A stretch of 56,430 nt of DNA from an uncultured Mediterraneibacter sp. (GTDB lineage: Bacteria; Bacillota; Clostridia; Lachnospirales; Lachnospiraceae). A program made the position numbers and the translations under genes. This document shows positions 35,901 to 44,539 of this stretch, in pieces. The notes beneath the pieces were generated by a model, which was given only the letters and a program-made list of their open reading frames with translations, was not told the origin of the DNA and did no database searches. The DNA lies in contig CALWAR010000019.1 in the NCBI GenBank assembly GCA_944375765.1, forward strand, positions 1-56,430. Reading direction: 5' to 3'. Numbering within the stretch: position 1 is the first letter of the stretch; the number at the start of each line of letters is the position of its first letter.

Positions 35901-37394
35901 TTACTTTAACTTATATCTGCGGCCTTTGTTTTTTCCCGTTGCATCTATTTTCTTAAGCTGTATCAGTTCTCTCACCAATTCACGGGCTCTTGTTTCTTTA
36001 ATCCCGAGGAATTCTGCTATCTCAGTTATTCTATATTCTCTGTCCGACTCCATCCATTCTGTTATTTTTTCTAACTGTTGTCTGGTTCTATTTGTAAGTT
36101 TCTTTTTATCAGCGTTTTTTATCAGCGCTTTTTTATCAGCGCTTTTTATCAGCGTCTTTTTACCCATGCTTTTTACAAACAATAATTTCAAAATGGTCCT
36201 GTCGGGAGCGTATTCTTCTATGACTTCCGGCTGCTTCCACCCTTGCTGTTCCCACACGCTGTATATATCCGGCACGCCGCTCCCAGCTCTCTCACCAATC
36301 CCGATCAGATTAAACATCTTCATCAAAGCTTTGTTGCAGGGATCGGATATACCGCCTTTGAGCATCTGAGCTTTCCCGGTCCGAATGCTCCCCGGATTCT
36401 CCATTATGATAGACTCTGCATCTTTTCGGATCACAATTCCTCTGGGGAAATAAAAATCTGTATTTACCAGACAGTTCGCCAAGGCTTCTCTCAATGCCTT
36501 GTGTACCGGGGTATCATCTACGCGGGTTATTCCGTCCAGCTTAAAAGGTATTTTAAGATCTTTCACAAGTTTCCCATAAACACGGAAGAAAAAATCAAAT
36601 AAATTCCCCGTCCAGTCACCCGAACTGGACTGCAGTCTGTCCGTCCAGCGTATCGTCGGATCGAGAACTTCCCGGTAGTCCAGAAAATACTCAGGAAATT
36701 CATATAAAATCTTATACTCTTCTCCAAACATAAGAAGTCCGGCGGATGTAGGGTGCAAAGTTTTGTCTTTCGCAGACAGCTTTGCCGCGCCTATCCTCTC
36801 TAAATATTCCTCATCACTCAGCCTCTCCCATACGTGTTCTGTTCTATAAGCCATATGCCGGTTGCGGTAGGCACGCACAGTCTCTGAATTAAGCACTTCA
36901 AGAGACATATCCTGTAAAATTTTCATATCTGCTGTTTCTTCCGGCTGATCACGGAGCATCGCAAGCACTTCGCTGCGATCACAGTGATAATCTCCCTCCC
37001 AGTTTCTGCGAAAAGTACCATTGAACACATCTCCATTTATATAAACCGGCTTCTGTTCACGCTTTGCCTTAGGAACATGGATAACCATTATGATACCATT
37101 GTTTTCTTCAAATATCTCCACATCATTATCCGTCAGAAGATTTACCGAAACCTTATTTTTATTATTAATCGTATCCCAGAAGCCTTTTAGCAGTTTAGCC
37201 GCATTATCAAGTCCGGTTATATACCAGCTTCCATCCTTATTCTCTTTTACCCCCAGGATGATGACTCCTCCATAACAGTTAGCAAATGCCGAGTATGTCT
37301 CCCATAATGAATTTGGCAGTCCATCTTTGGCTTTTTTGACTTCACGACGGTTATCTTCACGGTAAGAGTCAAATTGCGACATATCAAAATGCAT
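35901..37394 (-). CDS. AlbA_2/Schlafen-like ATP-binding regulator with C-terminal winged helix
   Basis: A 497-residue protein. An N-terminal AlbA_2 domain (about 10-130) includes the typical SFANCYGGVIILGV-like block. The middle region and HATPase_c_4-like domain (about 290-395) carry ALREALANCLVNTDF and GERAGSGVPDI. A Lys-rich linker is made of a short repeat (about 410-430), then a winged-helix DNA-binding domain follows (about 440-497, ITEIAEFLGIKETRARELV). Such proteins are putative transcriptional regulators and frequent accessory genes. It starts 15 bases after the DUF5107 gene. Confidence 0.82.
   Translation of the reverse strand: MHFDMSQFDSYREDNRREVKKAKDGLPNSLWETYSAFANCYGGVIILGVKENKDGSWYITGLDNAAKLLKGFWDTINNKNKVSVNLLTDNDVEIFEENNGIIMVIHVPKAKREQKPVYINGDVFNGTFRRNWEGDYHCDRSEVLAMLRDQPEETADMKILQDMSLEVLNSETVRAYRNRHMAYRTEHVWERLSDEEYLERIGAAKLSAKDKTLHPTSAGLLMFGEEYKILYEFPEYFLDYREVLDPTIRWTDRLQSSSGDWTGNLFDFFFRVYGKLVKDLKIPFKLDGITRVDDTPVHKALREALANCLVNTDFYFPRGIVIRKDAESIIMENPGSIRTGKAQMLKGGISDPCNKALMKMFNLIGIGERAGSGVPDIYSVWEQQGWKQPEVIEEYAPDRTILKLLFVKSMGKKTLIKSADKKALIKNADKKKLTNRTRQQLEKITEWMESDREYRITEIAEFLGIKETRARELVRELIQLKKIDATGKNKGRRYKLK
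36100..36172 (-). repeat. Short tandem repeat in the regulator gene (TTTTTATCAGCG units)
   Basis: Four copies of a unit reading about CTTTTTATCAGCG on the plus strand lie in tandem and encode the Lys/Ala/Asp-rich linker with ADKKALIKNADKK. All spacings keep the frame open. Prone to slippage, so copy number may vary. Confidence 0.7.
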
Positions 37395-37408
37395 AGATTT
37401 TACCTCAC

Positions 37409-39343
37409 TTAATACGCCTTAAAATCATATCGATAGGGAACTTCTCCCCTCTCACCCGTCACAGATTCTTTAAGTTCTCTCCAAAGCTGCGCGATGGAAT
37501 CCTCTCCCTCCCGGATATCCGCCATCTCCAGCCCTCCGTTTTCTTCCAGAAGCCCGTATGCTTTTTCGTCCTCCCCCAGCGCATGGAGCGCGCTGATATA
37601 GAAGAATTTCAGTTTTCCGACACTCTGCATATCCTCGTCAAGTTCTTCATACATCTGCCTGAGCACATCATGTGAACCGCACTGAACTAAGAGTTTCATT
37701 CCCTCTTTCAGATAAGATACATCTCTCTTCTTCATAGCGAGTCCTCTCAGGATCCACCGGGATGTCTGCTCCTTATCGTCCTGTATCAGGCAGGCCGAGG
37801 CCATGCCATGAGCCGCCCATGGATTTTCTTCGAGTTCCCACGACTTTTCAAACGCTTTGCAGGCGTCCGCCCATCTGTCCGCCGCGTAATAACCAATACC
37901 CAGGAGATACCATGCATACCAGTTTTTTGCTTCTTTCCCGTCCACAGCCTGTTCCAGCAGATGGTAATTCTCCTGATCCACGCAGAATTCATCCGGTCTT
38001 TCCAACGGATCCTTTTCCCCGAGTTTTCCGGTTTCAAGGAATTCCTTCCATCTGAGAAGCCCCGGCTCCTTTAACTCAAATGCAAGATGCTCCGTCCCCT
38101 TTGTGTGTGGACGCATTGCTCCAAAACCGCTTCCTCTTCCGACTAATTCTGCCGGCCTCTTCGCCATACTCTTTGTCGCGATCCTGCGCATCTCCAGACT
38201 TTCCGGTACTTTTTCTTCCTGAAGCTTTCCTGTAAGCCACGCTGTTCTCTCCGCTCCGGACTTATCCATCGTCTCCGGGGGTATCTGCACCGGCCCGTAA
38301 CTTTCCATCCACTCCCACGCAGTATGCGGCGCCATCGGAAGACATCCATACTGTGTCTTTGCAAGTCCCGCCTGAATCTCCACATATCTCCCCGCCCGAT
38401 CTGTCAGGAACTCCTGCCAGTGATCCGAGGCATTGCATTTCCCCCAGGAGAAGAGCTTTCTGCTGCGGAGGCGTTTTGTAGATACCTGCAGAAGTCCATA
38501 GCCTTCTCTGTTGATATTCGCGATAAATTTCGGCATCTCTTCCGGGATATCGAAGAAATAATCAACAGATCTCGGGATGTTCTTATATTTCGTCACATCC
38601 ACTCCATCTACGATCGGAATATCTGTCTTCAACACCGTGCCGTCCCTGTATGTAAATGCGCTTTGAGCCGGCACAATGATCTGTCCGTCTTCATACTCGG
38701 GCACTGCCATGTTGCTCCACCAGTACATGGGGATCACCTCGCTGCTGCCGTTTACGATCCGCATACGGCAGTACAGACGATTCCCGTCTTCCAGCCAGAA
38801 ATCCATCTGGTAGACTACTCTGCGTATCCTCTCATACTCATACATGCGGAGCACCGGATTCCCCTTGTCATCTGTGAGTTTCGCCGTATACAGCGGCTCT
38901 GTCGTAAGAGGGGTATGTCCGATCACTCCGATATTCCATTCCACGCCGCCGCTGAACCACGCATTCCTCACAGCCAGATTGCTGAATCTCAGAACGTCAT
39001 TTGTATATAGTATGTTTTTCTTCGTTTCCTTATCCCACAGTTCCCACAGTCTCCCGCCATATTCCGGGAGAAAGACTGCCTTTATATATGCGTTTTCCAG
39101 AACAGCAGTCTTTACTTCCCCCTCTGACAGCTCTCTCGTATAGGCATTGTACTGTCTGTACGGATATGCATTCCTGCATCTTCCATATCCCTCATAGATC
39201 TCGTCTTCTTCATCCAGACAGAACTTCAGATCATTCTGCAGGATATGCTCCCCTGAAAGGTCGGGAAGGGACGATGACTCTCCAGGCGGAGCGATCCTCA
39301 TCTTCTTTTTGCTGAAATATAATTCTGGTCTTTGTGCATGCAT
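37409..39343 (-). CDS. DUF5107 and TPR protein of the glycan locus
   Basis: A 644-residue protein without signal peptide. The N-terminal part (about 60-380) is the DUF5107 domain, a beta-rich fold related to aldose epimerase-like carbohydrate-binding proteins, with PEYGGRLWELWDKET (about 94-108) and NIGVIGHTPLT (about 137-147). The C-terminal part (about 440-620) has TPR-like helices. Such proteins occur beside sugar ABC transporters in Lachnospiraceae, but the reaction is unknown; a sugar-modifying or sugar-sensing role is inferred. A terminator separates it from the permease genes upstream, so it may have its own promoter. Confidence 0.75.
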   Translation of the reverse strand: MHAQRPELYFSKKKMRIAPPGESSSLPDLSGEHILQNDLKFCLDEEDEIYEGYGRCRNAYPYRQYNAYTRELSEGEVKTAVLENAYIKAVFLPEYGGRLWELWDKETKKNILYTNDVLRFSNLAVRNAWFSGGVEWNIGVIGHTPLTTEPLYTAKLTDDKGNPVLRMYEYERIRRVVYQMDFWLEDGNRLYCRMRIVNGSSEVIPMYWWSNMAVPEYEDGQIIVPAQSAFTYRDGTVLKTDIPIVDGVDVTKYKNIPRSVDYFFDIPEEMPKFIANINREGYGLLQVSTKRLRSRKLFSWGKCNASDHWQEFLTDRAGRYVEIQAGLAKTQYGCLPMAPHTAWEWMESYGPVQIPPETMDKSGAERTAWLTGKLQEEKVPESLEMRRIATKSMAKRPAELVGRGSGFGAMRPHTKGTEHLAFELKEPGLLRWKEFLETGKLGEKDPLERPDEFCVDQENYHLLEQAVDGKEAKNWYAWYLLGIGYYAADRWADACKAFEKSWELEENPWAAHGMASACLIQDDKEQTSRWILRGLAMKKRDVSYLKEGMKLLVQCGSHDVLRQMYEELDEDMQSVGKLKFFYISALHALGEDEKAYGLLEENGGLEMADIREGEDSIAQLWRELKESVTGERGEVPYRYDFKAY

Positions 39344-39442
39344 ACGCCGCCTCTCCTTTCCTTTCTATGCCTCCCGTCTCTTCTTGCTCCGGGGGAGATT
39401 CTCTTTTTATAATATCGTTTTGGTATGGATAAAACTTAACAT

Positions 39443-39468
39443 AAAAAGCGGCGGAAATGCTCCGCCGC
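39443..39468 (-). terminator. Terminator after the second sugar transporter operon
   Basis: GCGGCGGA / TCCGCCGC (39448-39468) with a five-base loop, followed on the minus strand by TTTTT. It lies between the last permease gene and the DUF5107 gene. Confidence 0.88.
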
Positions 39469-39501
39469 CAACAAATCATCCGTCAGGTTTTTACGCCATG
39501 G

Positions 39502-40386
39502 TCAGCCTTTAATTCCTCCGCCGGTAACACCGGAAATGATCTTCTCTGACAGGAAGATATAGAGCACAAGCGTCGGCAGGAATACGATAACAACGGCCGC
39601 GAACAGACCGCCCCAGTCTCCTGTGTACTGCATGGATGTGAGCACGCTCTTAAGTCCCGGTCCGACAGGCATCGTATCTGCAGACGAAGCAAAGATCAGT
39701 GAAATGAAGTACTCATTCCAGATATTCATGAAATTGAAAATTCCTACCGTGATAATGCCCGGCTGCGCCAGCGGGAACATGATCTTCCAGAATGTCATCA
39801 TCGGCGAGCATCCGTCGATGGCCGCCGCCTCCTCATACGTCCTGGACAGGTTCTGGAAGAATGTCATCAGGAATGTAGTCGTATAAGGTACCTGCATACC
39901 GATATAAAGAAGTATCAGCACGATCCGGGAGCCTGTCAGGTGTGTCGCCGTTGCAAGAGAGAACAGCGGGAGTACTACCATGACCTGGGGGATACTCATC
40001 GCTATGATAAAGCTGGATTTGATCGGTCTGTTCCCCAGGAATGTAAATCTGGAAAGCACATAGGCTGCAGGCGCGCTGATAAGGATCACGCATACCATTG
40101 TAACAATAGAGTACAGCAGAGAGTTCATAAAGAACCCTGATATATTACTTGCAGTCCATGCATTCACATAGTTCTCCGGATGGAATCCGCTCTCAAATTT
40201 AAACACTTCGCCGCGCATGATCTCAGGAGCTGTGGAAAAACTGGCCGCCACGATCCAGACTAAAAGAAAGATCGTAAACGCCACCCAGAGCCCGACAAGG
40301 ATATACCCAGGAAAGAGTTTTATCTCTTTTCGGAGATTAAGCGGCTGTCTGTATTCTTTTTCTTTGTTATTTTTCTTTCCAAACAT
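39502..40386 (-). CDS. Carbohydrate ABC transporter permease (MalG/CUT1 type), glycan locus
   Basis: A 294-residue permease with about six membrane helices and the EAA loop EEAAAIDGCSPMMTF followed by IMFPLAQPG. The second ATG (40386), 8 bases from GGAGG, is preferred over one touching the GGAGG. It pairs with the upstream MalF-type permease. The operon also encodes a GH112 phosphorylase and a beta-helix protein, so the cargo is probably a galactosyl-HexNAc-type oligosaccharide. Confidence 0.85.
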   Translation of the reverse strand: MFGKKNNKEKEYRQPLNLRKEIKLFPGYILVGLWVAFTIFLLVWIVAASFSTAPEIMRGEVFKFESGFHPENYVNAWTASNISGFFMNSLLYSIVTMVCVILISAPAAYVLSRFTFLGNRPIKSSFIIAMSIPQVMVVLPLFSLATATHLTGSRIVLILLYIGMQVPYTTTFLMTFFQNLSRTYEEAAAIDGCSPMMTFWKIMFPLAQPGIITVGIFNFMNIWNEYFISLIFASSADTMPVGPGLKSVLTSMQYTGDWGGLFAAVVIVFLPTLVLYIFLSEKIISGVTGGGIKG

Positions 40387-40404
40387 ATTCGCCATCCTCC
40401 TTCC

Positions 40405-41310
40405 TTAAAATTCCAGATCGTCGTCTTTAACACATTTATTTACGATAAAGAATACGATCATAACAACAACTGCCATAAGGATACCGACTGCCGCGCCCAT
40501 TCCTGCGTCGCGCTGTACGTTTCCTGTCGTACCGAATACGATATTGTACATGTAAACGAACGGCGTGATCGTCTGCATATCAGACGCCTGCGGCGCCGCC
40601 CACATCTGTGACCACACGAAAAATCCCACGACGCTGACAGTCCAGAACGTCATACAGGTTTTGAAAACCCCTTTGATCAGAGGCAGCGTAATATATATAA
40701 ACTGTTTTAATTTATTTGCCCCGTCGATAGTGGCCGCTTCATAGTAGTCCTGCGGGATCCTTTCGATCCCGCTGATATAGATCAGCATGAAATATCCGAC
40801 CGAGCCGAAGCAGAACGCGATCAGCAGCGACCAGAACTTCCATGAACCGTTCATGTAATCGATACCGGCCAGATCTTCCAGTCCCAGCGCCGCAAACATA
40901 CTGTGGAGGAGACCGAATCTTTTATTAAATACATACTGGATCCACATGGTTGCCATAGCAACAGCATTGATAATGTTCGGCACATAGATGACCGCCCGCC
41001 AGAACGACTTGAATCTTATGCCGCTTGTAAGGATAACTGCAAACAAAAGAGCGATCGCCATAACCGCGATCCCGCCGATCAGCCATATCTTCCCCATATT
41101 GATCATGGAGATCTGGAATATAGATGTGGCAAACAGTTTCTGGTAATTGGATATTCCCACGAATTGCCATGTGTCCACCGCATCACTGACGCCTTCTACT
41201 TTAAAAAAGCTCATAACGATCGTCCTGATGATCGGATACAGGAACATAAGGACAAAGAATATCAGCGCCGGTGTGAGAAAACACACGATCATCTTCTTAT
41301 TTTGTTTCAA
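40405..41310 (-). CDS. Carbohydrate ABC transporter permease (MalF/CUT1 type), glycan locus
   Basis: A 301-residue permease with six likely helices and the EAA loop YYEAATIDGANKLKQF, then YITLPLIKG. Translation apparently starts at TTG with an AGGT-type site upstream. It lies between the binding-protein gene (139-base gap with two hairpins) and the MalG-type permease gene (18-base gap). No ATPase gene is present; a shared MsmK-like ATPase is expected elsewhere. Confidence 0.85.
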   Translation of the reverse strand: MKQNKKMIVCFLTPALIFFVLMFLYPIIRTIVMSFFKVEGVSDAVDTWQFVGISNYQKLFATSIFQISMINMGKIWLIGGIAVMAIALLFAVILTSGIRFKSFWRAVIYVPNIINAVAMATMWIQYVFNKRFGLLHSMFAALGLEDLAGIDYMNGSWKFWSLLIAFCFGSVGYFMLIYISGIERIPQDYYEAATIDGANKLKQFIYITLPLIKGVFKTCMTFWTVSVVGFFVWSQMWAAPQASDMQTITPFVYMYNIVFGTTGNVQRDAGMGAAVGILMAVVVMIVFFIVNKCVKDDDLEF

Positions 41311-41334
41311 GATTACCTGCCCCTTTCTCTCGTA

Positions 41335-41431
41335 CCGGCCGGTACATCCGACTGTACCGGCTGGTTTTATGTCTGTCTATAAAACGAGGGAAATACGGCG
41401 GTGAGCAGCCTCTCCCCGCCATACTTCCCTC
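41335..41431 (-). promoter_or_regulatory. Two stem-loops between the binding-protein and permease genes
   Basis: First hairpin: CCGGCCGGTACA (41335-41346) with TGTACCGGCTGG (41353-41364). Second hairpin: GAGGGAAATACGGCGG (41386-41401) with CCGCCATACTTCCCTC (41416-41431), pairing over 16 positions with G-U pairs; on the minus strand it is followed by CGTTTTATAG. They probably cause partial termination or protect the binding-protein message, giving more binding protein than permease. Confidence 0.7.
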
Positions 41432-41449
41432 CTGATCTGATTCAACCTG

Positions 41450-42730
41450 CTATTGAGTTGCGGCCATGTTGCTGATGAATTCATCCGGTGTAATCTCAGA
41501 TGTGCACAGTTTAATAATATTATCATTCAGGATATCCTTGATATCTGCATTTGTCTCAAGACCAACCGCCCAGTCGTAAGCCTTTGTCATTTCTTTAAAG
41601 TACGGCTCAGCCTCTGCGATCGCTGCCGGCCACTCTGTATTAGCTGTATCAGCCGGGATAGAGCTTACAGACTCTGCCATCTGAAGATCGTAATCTCCTG
41701 TTGCGATCATCTTTGCGAAATCATATGCTTCCTGTGTCATATCGCTCTCCGCAACGATACCGATAGACTGTGCACCTACCATAGAAGCCTCCGGTCCGTC
41801 TACTCCGCCTTCAACTGACGGCCACGGGAAGAATCCGAAGTTAACCTCTGTACCTGTGTTCTGGTTGATCTCGTTCGGGATCCAGGATGCATTCAGAACC
41901 ATGCAGCTCTCGCCGAAACCGATCTCATTCTGTCCGTCCGGATACTGTGCCGGAGCGTTCGGGGACATATATCCTTCTGCAAACAGTGTCTGGATATCTT
42001 CTGCTGCCTGTTTTGCTTCCGGAACATTTGCCCAGTCAGAGTTGTTGTAGCAGTCAAGCACTGCGTCCTGTCCGATATATCTTGCGAACTGGAATCCGTA
42101 GAGCAGGTTTGTCGTATCAGAGTTACATGTCATAGGATTTACGCCCGAGTCTTTCAGAGTCTGGCAAACTGCAAGGAGATCGTCAAATGTCTCCGGCTTG
42201 TCCGCATCTGTCAGGCCTGCATCCTCCCACATATCCTTGTCATACCACACGCCTGTTGTATACGGCTGATAAGGGATACAGTACAGTGTTCCGCCGCCCC
42301 ACTCTTTTGCTTTCTCAAGGATGATCGGCATGATGTGTGACTCGAGATCATCCTCCGCCGCATAATCTGTCAGGTCAAGCAGATATTTTGTGTTGTTCTG
42401 GCACATACGCATATAGTCGTCGTCAAACAGATCGATATCTTCGCCGGCATCAAGAGCAGCGCCGATCAGAGTCTTGATATCACGGCCTTTCCATTCAATG
42501 TTTACATGGATGCCGGTCTCTTCTTCATAAGCGTCTGCCGCTTCCTGGATGACCTTGGCCTGGTTTTCTGTAGAGTTCCACATAGACCAGTATGTGATCT
42601 CGCCTGCCGATCCGGAATCAGAACCCGAATCGCCTCCGTCTGATCCGGAGCCGGAACCAGATCCGCATCCTGCTGCCAGTGTTGCGATCATAGCAGTTGC
42701 CAATAACACGCTTACCAATTTCTTTTTCAT
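41450..42730 (-). CDS. Sugar ABC transporter substrate-binding lipoprotein, glycan locus
   Basis: A 426-residue CUT1-type solute-binding protein. Lipobox LAAGC with Cys22, a Gly/Ser/Asp linker (about 23-43), then the binding domain starting GEITYWSMW. Aromatic residues are frequent, as in oligosaccharide binders. The gene lies 35 bases after the beta-helix gene and before two permease genes. From the neighbours, the ligand may be lacto-N-biose, galacto-N-biose or a longer mucin or milk oligosaccharide, but nothing in the sequence proves this. Confidence 0.85.
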   Translation of the reverse strand: MKKKLVSVLLATAMIATLAAGCGSGSGSGSDGGDSGSDSGSAGEITYWSMWNSTENQAKVIQEAADAYEEETGIHVNIEWKGRDIKTLIGAALDAGEDIDLFDDDYMRMCQNNTKYLLDLTDYAAEDDLESHIMPIILEKAKEWGGGTLYCIPYQPYTTGVWYDKDMWEDAGLTDADKPETFDDLLAVCQTLKDSGVNPMTCNSDTTNLLYGFQFARYIGQDAVLDCYNNSDWANVPEAKQAAEDIQTLFAEGYMSPNAPAQYPDGQNEIGFGESCMVLNASWIPNEINQNTGTEVNFGFFPWPSVEGGVDGPEASMVGAQSIGIVAESDMTQEAYDFAKMIATGDYDLQMAESVSSIPADTANTEWPAAIAEAEPYFKEMTKAYDWAVGLETNADIKDILNDNIIKLCTSEITPDEFISNMAATQ

Positions 42731-42765
42731 AATGTTACCTCACCTTCCTTAAAAAATTGGGTTGT

Positions 42766-44349
42766 TTAGTTCTGCTTTTTGGTATGGGCAAAGCAGGCCC
42801 CGATATCAGGAGAATTGCCGGCATGTTCTCCGAAGAAGTCCACTCCGGCGTCTCCTTTTATCCATTTTCCTTTTCCGACAGCGGGGGAGTCTTCTGTAAG
42901 TCTGAAGCCCTCACATACCGCGTTCGGATCATCCAGTACCTGATCTGCATTTTCTGCAATGACCGCCCTGTCGTCCTCCTCCGGGATATTCCGGTAATTA
43001 CAGTACAGATTGTTATGGTATACGGCTTTTTCAGTCTGGTGATGCCAGTCTTCATTTTTTGCCGTTTTTCCTGCATTTATAATAATGTTGTTCTCTACCA
43101 GCATCCCGCCTTCCGACATTCCCTGACGGATAAACGGAACACCCTCCGGTATGATAAACGTATTGTTGTATATATGCGCGTCCACATTGCGGACCGGAGT
43201 AACTGTGCCGGTCCCGTCATTTACGCTGATATTGTAGCGAAAAATATTGTTTACGCTCTCTCCCTCGCAGAACATGATGCAGCCGCCCTCATTGTCATGG
43301 CTGTAATTATACTGATAAACAGTACCGTCTCCGGAATCTGCATCCCAGGCCTCTCCATCCTGATTAAAGCGGGTGGAGAACGCCTCGTTATACTGAAAGA
43401 GCGCTCCTTTACATTTCCACGGCCACATAGCAGCCGCTGTCATCCCCGCTCTTTTTCCCGCTTCGGTATATACCTCAGGATTCATATCAAGAGCTATATT
43501 TTCTGATACATTATACTGGACCAGAGGCCGGAAACAATACATGGGTGTGATCCCGTCGCCGCCAATATCTTTCAGGCGGTTATGTTCTATCGTCACATGG
43601 ACAGATCCATATGTCTGTGCGGTCTCATCCGAGATCTCCAGAGTAGTGAATTCTCCGTGCCGGTATGTATATCCCGCCGCTATCCCCCATCTTCTGCAGC
43701 GTTCTACTCTGCAGTGATGGATATGGAGTCCGTCGTATCTGGCTACTCCTGTGCGCTCCTCGTCTTCCGGCGCAAGAGCGCATGCGTAAATGCCGCCGTT
43801 GTTCAAATGCTTGTCATAAACATTGCCGGTCACGTCATGAATATACAGATTGTCCAGCTCAATCCGGTGAAGCGTTCCCCTGTCTCTTGCAACAATACTG
43901 ACGCCGGTACGGTTCATCAGATCGCCCTGATTATAATATTCTCCTTCCAGAAGCGCCTGATTCGTGATCTCAATGTTCCGTACAGTGATGTATTCCGCAT
44001 CGTACAAAAGAACCGCCGATGACACATATCCTTTCCAGATATGAGTCGGACTGTCAAGAGGAGCGCCGTAATTCTGATACCATAAGCCGCTTCCGGCCGC
44101 CGCGATCACCGGCAGCCCGCCCTCTCCGTATGCGTCGACTGTAACAGGAAACTCTCTGCTCCCTCCGCCGAAGATATGGAGATACTCCTCCTGAAAGACA
44201 GATCCTCTTTCCAGAAGTATCACATCTCCCGGCTCCCTTTTCTGTCTGTTGAGCATCTTAAGACTGCGAAAAGGACTCTTTTCGGATGTACCGTCGTTTC
44301 TGTCGTCCCCATGCAGGGTACTGACATAGAAAATACGCTTTGAGTTCAT
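42766..44349 (-). CDS. Right-handed beta-helix protein, GH136 (lacto-N-biosidase)-like candidate
   Basis: A 527-residue parallel beta-helix protein, with repeated NxI/V.NN turns and a GIYAC/GITPM rung pattern (about 110-460). No signal peptide is seen, so it should be cytoplasmic. The block QDGEAWDAD holds Asp331 and Asp338, seven apart. This matches the spacing of the catalytic Asp pair I recall for GH136 lacto-N-biosidases (D411/D418 in LnbX). Its place between a GH112 phosphorylase and a sugar importer also fits, since GH136-GH112-ABC loci exist in Roseburia and Eubacterium. Known GH136 enzymes are secreted, so this would be an unusual form. Pectate-lyase-like alternatives remain. The ATG at 44349 follows AGGGGG. 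Confidence 0.6.
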   Translation of the reverse strand: MNSKRIFYVSTLHGDDRNDGTSEKSPFRSLKMLNRQKREPGDVILLERGSVFQEEYLHIFGGGSREFPVTVDAYGEGGLPVIAAAGSGLWYQNYGAPLDSPTHIWKGYVSSAVLLYDAEYITVRNIEITNQALLEGEYYNQGDLMNRTGVSIVARDRGTLHRIELDNLYIHDVTGNVYDKHLNNGGIYACALAPEDEERTGVARYDGLHIHHCRVERCRRWGIAAGYTYRHGEFTTLEISDETAQTYGSVHVTIEHNRLKDIGGDGITPMYCFRPLVQYNVSENIALDMNPEVYTEAGKRAGMTAAAMWPWKCKGALFQYNEAFSTRFNQDGEAWDADSGDGTVYQYNYSHDNEGGCIMFCEGESVNNIFRYNISVNDGTGTVTPVRNVDAHIYNNTFIIPEGVPFIRQGMSEGGMLVENNIIINAGKTAKNEDWHHQTEKAVYHNNLYCNYRNIPEEDDRAVIAENADQVLDDPNAVCEGFRLTEDSPAVGKGKWIKGDAGVDFFGEHAGNSPDIGACFAHTKKQN

Positions 44350-44539
44350 GTTTCCCCCTGTCTTCTTATCTTTTTGCATATGAACTACTTATATCATTGC
44401 CGGACAATGCTTTCTATCTTTCTTTTGCTTCATTTTTTATATTCCTTGCCTTTTTTGTGCATTATGTTTAAAAATCAAGGATTGTATGTGTATTTTTATC
44501 GCATTTTTCACAATAATTCGACAATATCCGACATGCCCA
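44350..44539 (-). promoter_or_regulatory. AT-rich spacer with inverted repeat ahead of the beta-helix gene
   Basis: No gene is seen in 190 bases. It contains CATTGCCGGACAATG (44394-44408, CATTG arms), and TTGATTTTTAAACATAATG-like promoter sequence on the minus strand (about 44460-44480). It may hold an internal promoter for the beta-helix and transporter genes. Confidence 0.35.
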
